Positions 25,421-36,277 of a stretch of DNA of 64,000 bases are shown piece by piece (the first letter of the stretch is position 1; the number at the start of each line of letters is the position of its first letter). The position numbers and the translations under genes were made by a program. Origin of the DNA: Buddleja alternifolia. Its lineage: Eukaryota; Streptophyta; Magnoliopsida; Lamiales; Scrophulariaceae. The notes below the pieces were generated by a model, which was not told the origin of the DNA, did not search any database, and saw only the letters and a program-made list of their open reading frames with translations. The DNA is taken from NCBI GenBank assembly GCA_019426215.1, contig CM033396.1, forward strand, positions 38,430,503-38,494,502, given 5' to 3'.

Positions 25421-28400
25421 GAAGTGGTAAAGAAATAGGTACTGAAAATTCTCAGAATTCGGCATCAGACCGCGGTCCAGAACTGCGGTCCAAAAATCCA
25501 GTGTCTCCACTTTCAGAAGCAGACCGCGGTCCTGAACCACGGTCTAATACTGACCAGACCGCGGCCCAGTCGCCTGTTTCGGATGGTTTCGACTCTGCAT
25601 CCCGTGCAGTTCATGTACCAGTGCAGCCTCGTCCACCCTTTCCACTGGCACTAAAAAGGGGGAAACTCGATGCTCAATTTCTTAAATTCATAGAAGTATT
25701 TAAACAATTGCGCATTAACATTCCTTTTGTAGATGCTATCCTTCAAATGCCAAGCTATGCTAAATTTCTTAAGGAAATTCTCTCGAACAAACGCAAGCAT
25801 GAGGAGCATGCAACCGTTGCACTCACCGAGGAATGCTCTGCAATTCTTCAAAATAAGCTTCCACCTAAGCTTAAGGATCCAGGGAGTTTCTCGATCCCTT
25901 GCACAATTGGCTCTCTTACTTTCTCTAAAGTTCTATGCGATTTAGGAGCGAGTATTAATCTCCTTCCTTTTTCTCTTTTCAGGAAGTTAGGGCTTGGAGA
26001 ACCAAAACCTACTACCGTCACTCTCCAATTGGCGGACCGATCCATTAAGTACCCAAGGGGGATGGTGGAAGACGTACTAGTCAAAGTTGATAAGTTCATC
26101 GTTCCGGTGGATTTTATAGTATTGGATATGGAAGAGGACGTCGAGATGCCACTGATTTTGGGGCGCCCATTCTTGAATACGGGTAAAGCTTTAATTGATG
26201 TCGCAAATGGTAAGCTCATACTTAGAGTAGAGGATGATCAGGTTACTTTTAATGTATATCAAGCAATGAGGCATCCTTCCCCTACCCCTACTTGTTATGC
26301 TATTGATATTGTTGATCATGCTTCTGTTGAGTATTTTCAGTTTCATAATAATGATGACCCATTAAAAACTTGCTTAATTGGTCCTATGGACAAAGAGGCC
26401 GATGTGGAGCACTTACAAGAGACGTTGGCTAGCCTTGAGGCAAATCCACCTTATAAGCGGAGTTATCGACCAAGATTTGACCCTCTAGATCGCCCATTGA
26501 CCACTCCACCAAAACCATCAATAGAAGAACCTCCAACACTCGAACTCAAACCTTTGCCATCTCATTTGAAATATGTGTTCCTTGATACTTCGAAAACTTT
26601 ACCTGTGATTATTTCTTCATCTTTGACAGGAAGCATGGAAGAAAAATTGTTGCGAGTATTGAGGACTCACAAAAGGGCATTTGGTTGGAAAATCGTAGAC
26701 ATCAAAGGAATCAGTCCAGCTATTTGCATGCATAAAATCCTAATGGGGGACAATTACAAGACCACAATCCAACCTCAAAGGAGATTAAATCCCATGATGC
26801 AAGAGGTAGTAAAAAAGGAAGTGATTAAATTGCTTGACTCATGTATAATATATCCTAATTCAGATAGTGCATGGGTAAGTCCAACCCAAGTCGTGCCAAA
26901 GAAAGGAGGAATAACCGTTATCTCAAATGAGAAAAATGAGTTAATCCCAACTCACACCGTGACAGGTTGGCGTGTTTGTATTGACTATAGGAAATTGAAT
27001 GATGCTACTAGAAAAGATCACTTTCCCCTCCCCTTCATTGACCAAATGCTAGAAAGGTTAGCCGGACATGAATTCTATTGTTTTCTAGATGGCTATTCGG
27101 GCTATAATCAAATTGCTATTTCACCGGAGGATCAAGAGAAAACGACCTTCACTTGTCCTTATGGTACATTTGCTTATAGACGAATGTTATTTGGCCTTTG
27201 TAATGCACCTGCCACATTTCAGCGTTGTATGATGGCTATCTTCCATGATATGGTTCCAAATTTCATTGAAATATCCATGGATGACTTCTCTGTTTTTGGC
27301 TCTTCATTTGATGCTTGTTTGCATCATCTATCATTGGTTTTACAGAGATGTGAGGATACTAACCTTGTTTTAAATTGGAAGAAGTGTCACTTTATGGTAC
27401 AACAAGGCATAGTCTTGGGCCATCGTATTTCACACAAGGGTATTGAGGTGGATCCCGCTAAAGTAGAAGTTATAAAGAAACTTTCCCCTCCCTCATCTGT
27501 TAAAGGAGTGAGGAGTTTCTTGGGTCATGCCGGGTTTTATAGACGGTTTATTAAGAATTTTTCTGATATTTCCAAACCTCTATCTAACCTCCTCATGAAA
27601 GATGCACAATTTGATTTTGACGCTTCTTGTTTACAAGCATTCCACACTCTTCGAGAAAAATTGATTACGGCTCTCGTGATAGTGGCACCTGATTGGAGTC
27701 TTCCGTTTGAGCTAATGTGTGATGCAAGTGATTTTGCGGTAGGTGCAGTCCTTGGTCAACGCAAGGATAAGGTATTTCGAACAATTTATTATGCGAGTAA
27801 GACACTTAATGATGCACAACAGAATTATGCAACTACTGAAAAAGAGTTACTAGCTGTCGTATTCGCTTTTGATAAGTTCCACTCATACCTTGTCATGAAT
27901 AAAGTCATTGTATACACCGACCATTCAGCTCTTAAATACCTCCTCTCTAAGAAAGATGCAAAACCGAGATTGATCAGGTGGATTTTGTTGTTACAAGAAT
28001 ATGACCTAGAAATCAGAGACAAAAAAGGGGTAGAAAATGTGGTCGCAGACCACCTTTCTAGAATTGAGGACTCTAGGGTAGATATCTTAGATGCCACACC
28101 AATTTTAGAAGAATTCCCGGATGAACATCTGTATGCTATCGTAAATGGACTCCGCCCTTGGTTTGCGCATATTGCAAATTATCTTGTCACAAGGGAACTC
28201 CCCCCAGATCTTACTTATCATCAGAGGAAGAAATCCCTATCAGAAGCTAAACACTATTTGTGGGATGATCCCTTTTTGTTTAAAGTATGTGCAGATTGTA
28301 TTATCCGGAGGTGTGTACCTTTCGAGGAAACAATGTCTATTTTGCACCACTGTCACGATGGTGTCATTGGAGGACACTTCGGACCCACTAAGACCGCTCT

Positions 28401-29445
28401 CAAGGTGCTACAATCAGGTTTCTTCTGGCCTACTTTATTTAAAGACAGTTATGCTTTTGTTGCGTCATGTGATAAATGTCAACGTGTTGGCAATATTTCT
28501 CGAAAGCATGAGATGCCTTTAAATAATATGCTAGAATGCGAGCTCTTTGATGTGTGGGGAATTAATTTTATGGGACCCTTCCCTAATTCTCATTCCCACA
28601 AGTACATACTTGTAGCCGTTGATTACGTGTCTAGGTGGGTTGAGGCGGAAGCATTGCAAACTAATGATGCTCGAGTCGTGCTAAAATTTCTAAAGAAGCA
28701 TATTTTCACTCGTTTTAGCACTCCTCGCGCAATTATTAGCGATGGTGGCACACATTTTCGAAACAAACAATTTGATGCTCTTTTAACAAAATACGGTGTC
28801 ACACATAAGGTCTCTACCCCGTATCACCCTCAAACGAGTGGATAGGTAGAAGTGTCGAATGGGGAAATTAAACGCATCTTAGAAAAAATAGTTAGTTCCT
28901 CTAGGAAGGACTGGTCCCTCAAGCTAGATGATGCACTTTGGGCATATAGAACTGCGTTTAAGACCCCAATAGGCATGTCACCTTACCGTCTTGTTTTCGG
29001 AAAAGCTTGTCACCTACCTATTGAGCTTGAGCATAGGGCATACTGGGCTATTAAAATGCTTAATTTTGATATGCAAGCTGCAGGTAAAAACAGGTTACTC
29101 GAACTTAATGAACTTGACGAATTTCGAAATGAGGCCTATGAGAATGCCAAGTTGTACAAGGAACGAACAAAGAAATGGCATGATCAATGGATCACACCTC
29201 GGGAATTTCAAGTTGGCGATGTGGTACTTCTTTTCAACTCTCGCCTATGACTTTTTCCTGGAAAACTCCGCTCAAAATGGTCAGGTCCTTTCACTATCAC
29301 AAAGGTTTATCCATCCGGGGCTATTGAGATTCGAGACGAGGTGAAGGGTACTTTTACTATGAATGGACACCGGTTGAAACATTATTTTCATCAAGGATGG
29401 AGCAAGGACAAGCACACTGTCCCACTCCAAGATCCATCCCCGTAA
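25417..29445 (+). pseudogene. Athila pol: protease, reverse transcriptase, RNase H, integrase
   Basis: One frame spans 25417-29445 with a TAG at 28843-28845 and a TGA at 29248-29250. Order: a linker coded by GACCGCGGTC repeats (25466-25570); protease with [12 protein letters not shown] (about 25937); reverse transcriptase with [32 protein letters not shown] and the catalytic SMDD (about 27277); RNase H with [27 protein letters not shown] and YTDHSALK; integrase zinc finger [11 protein letters not shown]...CDKCQ; core with [19 protein letters not shown] and VEVSN. The integrase position that is the first catalytic Asp in relatives reads Asn in GINF (about 28558-28569), and the TAG stands two codons before the catalytic Glu. 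The C-terminal part ends QDPSP at TAA 29443-29445. Two stops plus the lost Asp make autonomous integration unlikely. Confidence 0.93.
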
Positions 29446-30473
29446 CCCCTCTTTAAACGTCAAGCTAATGACTATAAACAAGCGCTTCATGAGAGGCAAC
29501 CCACGTTTTACATGCTTTCAATTGTTCTATTTTGTTTCTCTTCTTTTCATTTTTGTTATCTTCAGCTGAATTAGTTCAATTTATTGTTTCAGGGAATCGT
29601 GCCGTCAGGGATGTTGCGTTTTTCATATTAAAAAAAAAATAGAATGAGACCGCGGTCCAAAAATCCAGAGTCCAGAATTTCCGAAGCAGACCGCGGTTCA
29701 TGTGAACCGCGGTGCAGAACTGCGGTCCGTCGCGACAGCAGCAGCATTTTAAGGCTGTTTTGGCTAGGTTTTTTTTCATTCCATTTCTCTTATTTCACAA
29801 CCCTAGACCGAGCCATCTTCTCCCTCTCACATAAATCGACCAATTTTCACCATAAAACATCAAAATCACCCATACCCATCACATTTTTTACTTTTCTCTC
29901 CCTCTTCTACCGATTATTTTTGGATATTTTTTTGAGGTGTTTGAGCAATTTTTGGGTAGGGTTCTTACTTTGGCCGATTTTTGTTCCAATCTTTCAATTG
30001 TGGGCGTTTTGTGATCGGTTTCCACACTCTAAGGGCCAATTTGTCGGAGTTATTGAGCTTGGAGATCGATTTATGCAACTTTTGGATATGTGGGGGGCTG
30101 TTCGTACACTTTTCATAAAAGCAGGGGCTGTTGTGCAATTTATCAGGATTTCCTTGGGGTCAATTGGCTAGCCTTTCTCACTTTTGGGGCATTTTCGGGA
30201 TTGTTTTCGGTTGGTAAGGACTCTCGCTCTCCATTGTATACCTTGTTTATTCATGTGCCTTGCTGGATTATATTGTGATTAATGGAGGTTGTTGATATAT
30301 TGGGATATCCATTCGAGCTTCTTGTTTGTTGAAAATTATTGTGGGATATTAAATTGGAATTGTTGATTGCATTGTGGTTCATTTGCTAGTCCGTTGGTAT
30401 GCTTGGTGGTCATTACTGTTGGTTGTTTATTGAGGTTGAACTTTCTAGGATAAATTTGAGTGACATCGGTAAA
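29446..30473 (+). other. Athila spacer between pol and env-like ORF
   Basis: About 1 kb without a recognised domain. At 29645-29740 it repeats the GACCGCGGTC-rich module of the pol linker. An open frame of 175 codons (29644-30171) is hydrophobic and aromatic-rich but resembles no protein I know. This is where relatives place the leader or splice acceptor for the env-like message; I could not locate an acceptor with confidence. Confidence 0.6.
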
Positions 30474-31731
30474 ATGCGTTCTAGCAAACGTCGCGCCGCC
30501 GCTGCCTCTACTTCTTAGGCTCCTCATACCCCACAAGAGCCCGAGGAGCTCGAGCCTCCTTATGACGAAACCAAGTTTGTGAGTTATGAGGCCTCTCAAC
30601 GGTATTTTGACACTTTCTTATCTAAGAATTTAGTGCTTGAGCGAGGAATCAGTGTCACATGTAAAAGCCACGAAATCCTCGATCAAATTCACACCAGGGG
30701 ATGGACTAAATTTGTAGAAACCCGTCATCCTACTGTTCTCTCTGTAGTTCGTGAGTTTTATGCAAATGCTCACGATTATGATCGCATCAAAAGGAAGAGC
30801 AAGGTTAAGGTGCGGGGTGTGTCAGTTCGCATTGACAAGCAAACTATCAATGAACTCTTTGCGCTTCCCTACATTGGGAACGAGGCCTTTCTCCGATTTG
30901 TTCCGGATTGTCATGCTATTATGCAACACATTTGCTACCCCGGGTCCACATGGATTATGACTCGAAATGAGCCAGTCAAGTTTCCGCGTTCTTGTCTCCT
31001 TCCCCAGGCTCGGCTATGGTATCTCTTCATTACAGCCCGTATACTTCCCACCACAGCAGTAAATATGGTGTTGAAGGTCCGTGCTACACTCCTATTTGCC
31101 ATCATGAGTGGTGTTAACATTGATGTGGGCATTTTATTGCACAAATCTTTGTTAGAATCCATTGCTAAGAGCACCACGCAGAACTTGGCTCATCCTCATT
31201 TGATAACAGCTCTAGCTCGAAAGGCTGGTGTCCCTATTCTGTCCTCTGAGGCCAAGACGAAGCCCATGGGGGCTCTCGATGATGACAGCATTTTTGTGCC
31301 AATTGCACCACCGCATGCAGAGCCAATTTTGAGGATATTTCTCCTAATATGCAGACTCCAGCTGTCCCTCACGTTGCCCCCCGTTCTCAGAATGCGAGGT
31401 ATGAACACCTCGACACACAAATTCAGGCTGTGAGAACGGATGTACGTGATGGTTTTGACGAGGTGATGGTTTTGACGAGGTGATGGAGGTTATACAAGGG
31501 ATTAGTTGACAGATGAACCAGTTTGAACGGCGCCAAAAGCGCCTGTGGGATTATCAGGTTCGCAGCTTTGATCGTCTCCACATTGGACCAAGCACTCCAC
31601 TTTCTCCTCCTACTTGGGACTCTCTACCACATCCGCAGACCACCACCTCTGAGGCTCCTGAGGACACTTTTCCCCCATTTACTTCTGATGTTGACCTCCC
31701 CGACATTCATCCTGATACGGCGGATCCTTAG
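30474..31731 (+). pseudogene. Athila env-position ORF
   Basis: ATG at 30474 opens a short basic start (MRSSKRRAAAA), cut by a TAG at 30516-30518; the same frame is then open from 30519 to 31433. It contains the conserved core found downstream of pol in Athila elements: EASQRYFDTFLSKN, ERGISVTCKSHE, GWTKFVETRHPTVLSVVREF, VRIDKQTINELFALP, TARILPTTAVNMVLKVRATL. Near 31325 the frame shifts; a 17-bp tandem duplication at 31448-31481 (atggttttgacgaggtg twice) shifts it again, and the proline-rich tail continues as 31513-31731. The location after pol led to the name env-like, but no clear signal peptide or fusion segment is visible and the function is unknown. Confidence 0.8.
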
Positions 31732-32786
31732 ATTCTCTCCGAGAAGTTAAACACAAAAATGTTATCTTTCGGGACGGTATTTCTGTGTTTTGCTTCTCGT
31801 TATTTTTCTTTCAGTGGATAATTCAGCTATTGTTTCTTTTCCTTGCTTTCGTTTTTCGTTTATTCTCTTTAGTGTGTACTAAGTTCTTATGATGAATACT
31901 TCTGTCTCTTCTTGTTTTTCTATCTTCAGACGGTTAGGTTTTATTGGTAACATCTTCGCCCTCATGTGCATTCGCTACTTGGACATCCGTTAGCTTCAAC
32001 TATTAGGGACGTCTCTCTTTCCCTTACTTTACATGTATATGTTAGCTCATTGGGGACAATGTGCCAGATTAGTTGGGGGGTGGATGAGACGTCCGAATTT
32101 AATTATGATGCGGCGATTTAGTGCAATTTGTATTCATTTGTTAAATTTTATACTTGATTTGGTGTTAGCAAGTAAAGCTTTGTTGAACTCTAAATTCGGG
32201 TTTTGTTATATCTTTGCTTGGAACATGATTTGTTTGAATGTCTCCACTGTATCTAAGATAAAATCCTTCGTCTTTGATCAACATATCGTATTTTATACCT
32301 GGAAGCCTTTTTAGCCATGCTTATGTGAATTTCTGAGGATGTAAAACATTAAACTTTCACTTTTGTCGACTTTGAAGTTTGTATTGACTGTGCGAAGTCA
32401 TGAAATGATTTAGGTCATCTTTCATTGTCTATAGCCTTGCATTTAGCCTCCATTATATTGCATAATCTCTAGACCTTGCTTTGAGCCATATTGATAAGAA
32501 TGGAGTGTGCTATGCACACTAGAAACCACCATTCGCTTTTATTTCATAAGCCACGCTAACCACCCTCTAGCCTAAAAGTAAAACAAAGTCTATTCTCTAA
32601 TTGAGAGAGCATAGAATTTCATATCATTTGATATTTATTTGGGTATACAAATTGTTTGTTTTGGGTATTGAAGCCTTTTGATTAGTGGTTTAGAAGGTGG
32701 CGTTGCTCTTGCTTGTGATAAATAATTGGAGGTTTGGATTTTATGTGCAAAGAGGAGATGAAATGAAGAACTGAAAGTTGGCTAAA

Positions 32787-32799
32787 TAGTCGAGAGAGT

Positions 32800-32831
<32 letters not shown>

Positions 32832-32856
32832 CTGTTCTCTCGACTAGGCTATGAAA
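32787..32856. repeat. inverted repeat with T-run/A-run stem
   Basis: tagtcgagagag followed by a long T run is mirrored by a long A run, ctg and ttctctcgacta, giving a nearly perfect hairpin of about 30 bp per arm. Confidence 0.9.
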
Positions 32857-33444
32857 TGGAGCTCCAATGTGAATTGTTTGGCTATGGAATCATTACACCC
32901 AGTATCAAAAGAAACAAGTTTGGGGGTTGTAAGCTTGGAAATTAACAGTGATAAGTGATGAGATGTAGAGATTTGTTCTATTGATAAGTGAGTATGTAGC
33001 TTGATGATATTGAGTTGTATGCTCTCTTGAATTTAGTCACTTTAGCCATATATTCCCCTCCAAGCCATTACCTAGCCTTACATTACAAGCCGAAAAGACC
33101 TTTTGATTGTGACCTTCACAGTTCATGCACACCAATGCGTTAACAAGTATTGGAATGTTTTAATGTCTTTAGTATCTAATAGGTTTGCATAATCTTGTCT
33201 AAAGTGTGCTTGTGGCATAAAAATGGATATGGGGTTCATGACTTAGAGATGGATTCGAAGATGTGTTGGGAATTTTCAAATTGTTGAGTGTTCTGGGTAA
33301 AGTGTAACGTATCATAATCATTTCAAGGACTTACTTCTTACCTCTGTATGAAGTTGCAAATTTTTAAAGATCTCAAGTCAAGTAGTAAAAATATGAACTT
33401 ATGAATACTTGTTCACCAATTTAGATAGAGACGATCTAAGCCTA

Positions 33445-33457
33445 GTTGGGGGGTAGT
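33445..33457 (+). other. Athila polypurine tract
   Basis: gttggggggtagt directly precedes the TG of the 3' LTR, the place where plus-strand synthesis starts. Confidence 0.8.
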
Positions 33458-34657
33458 TGATAAGTTCACATTTTACGATTATTTACCCCTTTTATAGGTA
33501 TTTTTTGTTGGAGTTTAGTAAGGATAATCCCGCATGTTGCTTTGATTTGTTGTCATTTCATGTGTGCAGGGATTCAGTTTGAATAGATCGATATCGAGTG
33601 AAAAGGCCGAAGAAAAGATGCAAAAAGAAAACAAGATGGTTTCTGTCTTTCTGGACCGCGGTCCGATTTCCCCGATGCCCTAATATTAAGTACACCGTTT
33701 TCTCCCTTTATAAGACACTTTTCTCTGGGAAAAGAGGACACTTGTTCTAAAAACACATAGGGAAGCCATAGGAAGACCCAAGGAAGCTTGAGGAGCCATT
33801 TTTCATCATCAAAACTTGGATTCACACCTTGTAATAGAGAGTAATTCAACTCTTTCTCTTTGATTAGTTTATCAACTATGTCTTATAGAATTGTTGAATT
33901 ATTTGTTATTGTAAGTATTAGCTAAGCATCTTTGTGGTTGGGTTATGTGAATACTTTGTGATGTTTTGTGTTTAAATGGATGATTAATTTCAGGATTTAT
34001 TCCATTCTTGTTACATGTTTGATTTTATGCTTAATGCTTTCACATGAATGATCACCATGTGTTTGATATAATGCTTTGTCTTGAGACCGAGAGGCGATAG
34101 ATAAAGGGAGATCGAAAAATCAAACATCATAACGTAACAATTGACTAGAGATAGAATCGATTGCGTTGTGTGGCTTTTTGTGATAAGATGACCCGATTAA
34201 ATGTAGGATCTTCGCAAACAAGGAATTCCTTTGAACCTAAATGCATGTTAGTTAATTCAATCTTCACTATAGAGATATATGAAGTTGTTAACTAGTATAG
34301 GCTTGTTATTTCAAGAGATTGAATAATAAATACATTAGGGGGTTTCGCCATAACAAGAGCGTTCTAAAAACCCGGATAATTGAAAGTTCATGAACATAGA
34401 ATAGAACATAGTAGGATCATAACCCAATCACCTCTTCCCATTTGATTTATTACCTTGATAATCATTTTATTTATCTTTAGTTATTTTCATAGTATAAACA
34501 CCTATCATCTTATAAATTGATTTAGCTTAGAAATAGGTAATATAGCAATTACGAGCATTGAATCCAATTATCTCTGTGGAGACGATACACCCCGGGCTAA
34601 ATAGTCCACTTTATTACTTTGCACGACCTAGTATACTTGCTAGGATTTCGCGTGTCA
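33458..34657 (+). repeat. 3' LTR of Athila
   Basis: 1200 bp, same ends as the 5' LTR, with a GACCGCGGTC palindrome at 33654-33663. Followed directly by the agagc duplication. Confidence 0.97.
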
Positions 34658-34662
34658 AGAGC

Positions 34663-34741
34663 ATATCAACTGAAGGACAGCCAGGGAAAATTACTCCCTC
34701 GCCCATGGTACATGCAAAATCTGAAAAAGTTTTACATTTGA
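34663..34741 (+). pseudogene. last 26 codons of Tat integrase
   Basis: After the Athila duplication the integrase frame resumes with AYQLKDSQGK and LLPRPWYMQNLKKFYI and ends in TGA at 34739-34741. This is the conserved C-terminal end of Tat pol and proves that Athila split one reading frame. Confidence 0.9.
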
Positions 34742-36277
34742 TTATTTTCAATTTGCTTTATTTTATTTTTTGATGTATTAACTCACGAAACTATTAATAT
34801 TTTTGTGAAGGTTATGATTGTGTTTTTAGGTAATATCTAAGAATGTAATGCCTTCGGTGCAAGGTCAGATGCAAAGCTCCAAAAATCTAGTAAGTGTTTT
34901 TATGAAAAAATTTGGTATGATATATATGTATGTATAAATTAATGATCAAAATGTGAAGGGTAGTTGGTGGAAGGGAGGTAGTCGAAAGATTAGCAATGTA
35001 CAACCTGGGTAAGTAGCCGGGATCCATGACGCCAGGCGTAAAATCGGTGGCGGACCCGAAGGCCCTATACAAATAGAAAATAAGGAGGGACTAGGTGAGG
35101 AATCATCTTTGGGGTGAGTCTAGAACTTATCCTAGGCAGACCGGGATTTGAAGCGACAAGGAGGAAAGGGCAGCCATAAGGTTGGAGAAGAAATAAGGAA
35201 GGAAGGTATGGTGAAATATGAGAAATAAGGAAGGATACCTGCGGTAAGGGTTGACCACCCTTACCCGTTCAGGAAATTTGTGTACGAAAGGGAGAAAAAG
35301 GTGTAATAAGGCAGGTAACAAATGCAAGTCTCCACGATTGCATAGTTGCGGTCAAAGTCCCCAGGATTGTACGCACCTGTTGACGGGTGTTCGACCCCAT
35401 GTGCAAGTCTCCACAAACATAGTTGAGGTGCAAGTCCCCAAAATTATACGCGTCTGTTGACGGGTGTTGGATTCTGTGTGCAAGTCTTCGTGATTGCACA
35501 AGAGAAAGTAAGGGTGTTTGATCCCGATGCAAGTCCCCACGATTGCATAAGAGAAAGTAAGGGTGTTTGATCCCGTGTGCAAGTCTCCACGATTGTATAA
35601 GAGAAAGTAAGGGTGTTTGATCCCGATTCAAGTCCCCATGATTGCATAATGACAGTGTAAATCCACATGATTGTACGTGTCAAGAAGTTACTAAGAATTG
35701 ACGAATAATCTGAGGCAAGGCCCCATGATAAAAGTTGCACCTACAGCTCAGTTTAGGTATGGTGGTACTACCTGATTTCTAACCAGTTTATTTAATCTTG
35801 AAAAGAATACCTAGAATTTTTCTTGTATATCAAACACTGTAGGTATGGAAAATGAAAGTGCCACTGGAAGTATGATTGTATCCTTTGATCTACTTCATTT
35901 TCATGATTTGTACCAGGTGTATAATAACCTACTTCCTTAAGGGAAGTCAGAATTTTCCATGTTTTCTTAATTTTTGCAAAGTGTGCAGATATGATCCAAA
36001 TCCTAAGAAGGCAATATAGCACAGTACAGGTAAGAATTTTTCTAAGCAAGTCAAATAACACACGAAAAATAAATATAAGTAAGAGTCATGGTAGATATAT
36101 AAAAACCAAACAATTTTCTACCCTAACCAGGAGCAGGTCTGGCAAAAACAACGAAAGCATAAAAATAAATTGTCTGAGAATTACATATGCCCAAAACCAA
36201 ACCAATAGAAATGTAAATTGTTTAAAGGGCTACATATGCCCATAAAAAACTAGAAATTCTTAAATTGTTTTAAAAAG
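34742..36277 (+). other. Tat 3' untranslated region
   Basis: No coding sequence on the plus strand. It contains the tandem repeat array at 35320-35690. Either side is unremarkable AT-rich sequence up to the stop of the antisense ORF at 36278. Confidence 0.7.
35320..35690. repeat. degenerate tandem repeats in the Tat 3' UTR
   Basis: A unit of roughly 45-65 bp recurs about seven times: gcaagtccccacgattgca, then either a 'ctgttgacgggtgttcgac'-type or an 'agagaaagtaagggtgtttg'-type linker. The later copies (about 35484-35630) are the most regular. Tandem repeats in this position are known for Tat-lineage elements and can seed satellites. Confidence 0.9.

Larger units (their letters stand above)
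31732..33457 (+). other. Athila non-coding 3' region with repeated polypurine-like tracts
   Basis: About 1.7 kb with no coding capacity. It contains three similar G-rich tracts: agttggggggtgga (32070), agtttgggggttgt (32918) and agttggggggtagt (33444-33457). The last one abuts the 3' LTR and is the functional polypurine tract. A strong inverted repeat lies at 32787-32856. Confidence 0.8.
22581..34657 (+). mobile_element. Athila Ty3/gypsy retrotransposon nested in the Tat integrase
   Basis: A 12,077-bp element with LTRs 22581-23779 and 33458-34657, flanked by perfect agagc duplications (22576-22580 and 34658-34662). It has a tRNA-Asp-type primer site, a gag-pol region, an env-like ORF downstream of pol and a long non-coding 3' region, the standard Athila plan. 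The LTRs differ at about 30 positions by eye (around 97.5% identity), so it is much younger than its host element. Known breaks are stops in gag (24332), pol (28843, 29248) and env-like (30516), and frameshifts near 25385 and 31325. Confidence 0.97.

Noticed and set aside
29644..30171. 175-codon open frame between Athila pol and env-like ORF
   Set aside because: No recognisable domain, composition dominated by Phe/Leu, and part of it is the palindromic module. Probably a chance frame.
35320..35690. CRISPR-like or satellite array
   Set aside because: Units are directly adjacent, diverged and inside a Tat 3' UTR, where such repeats are expected.
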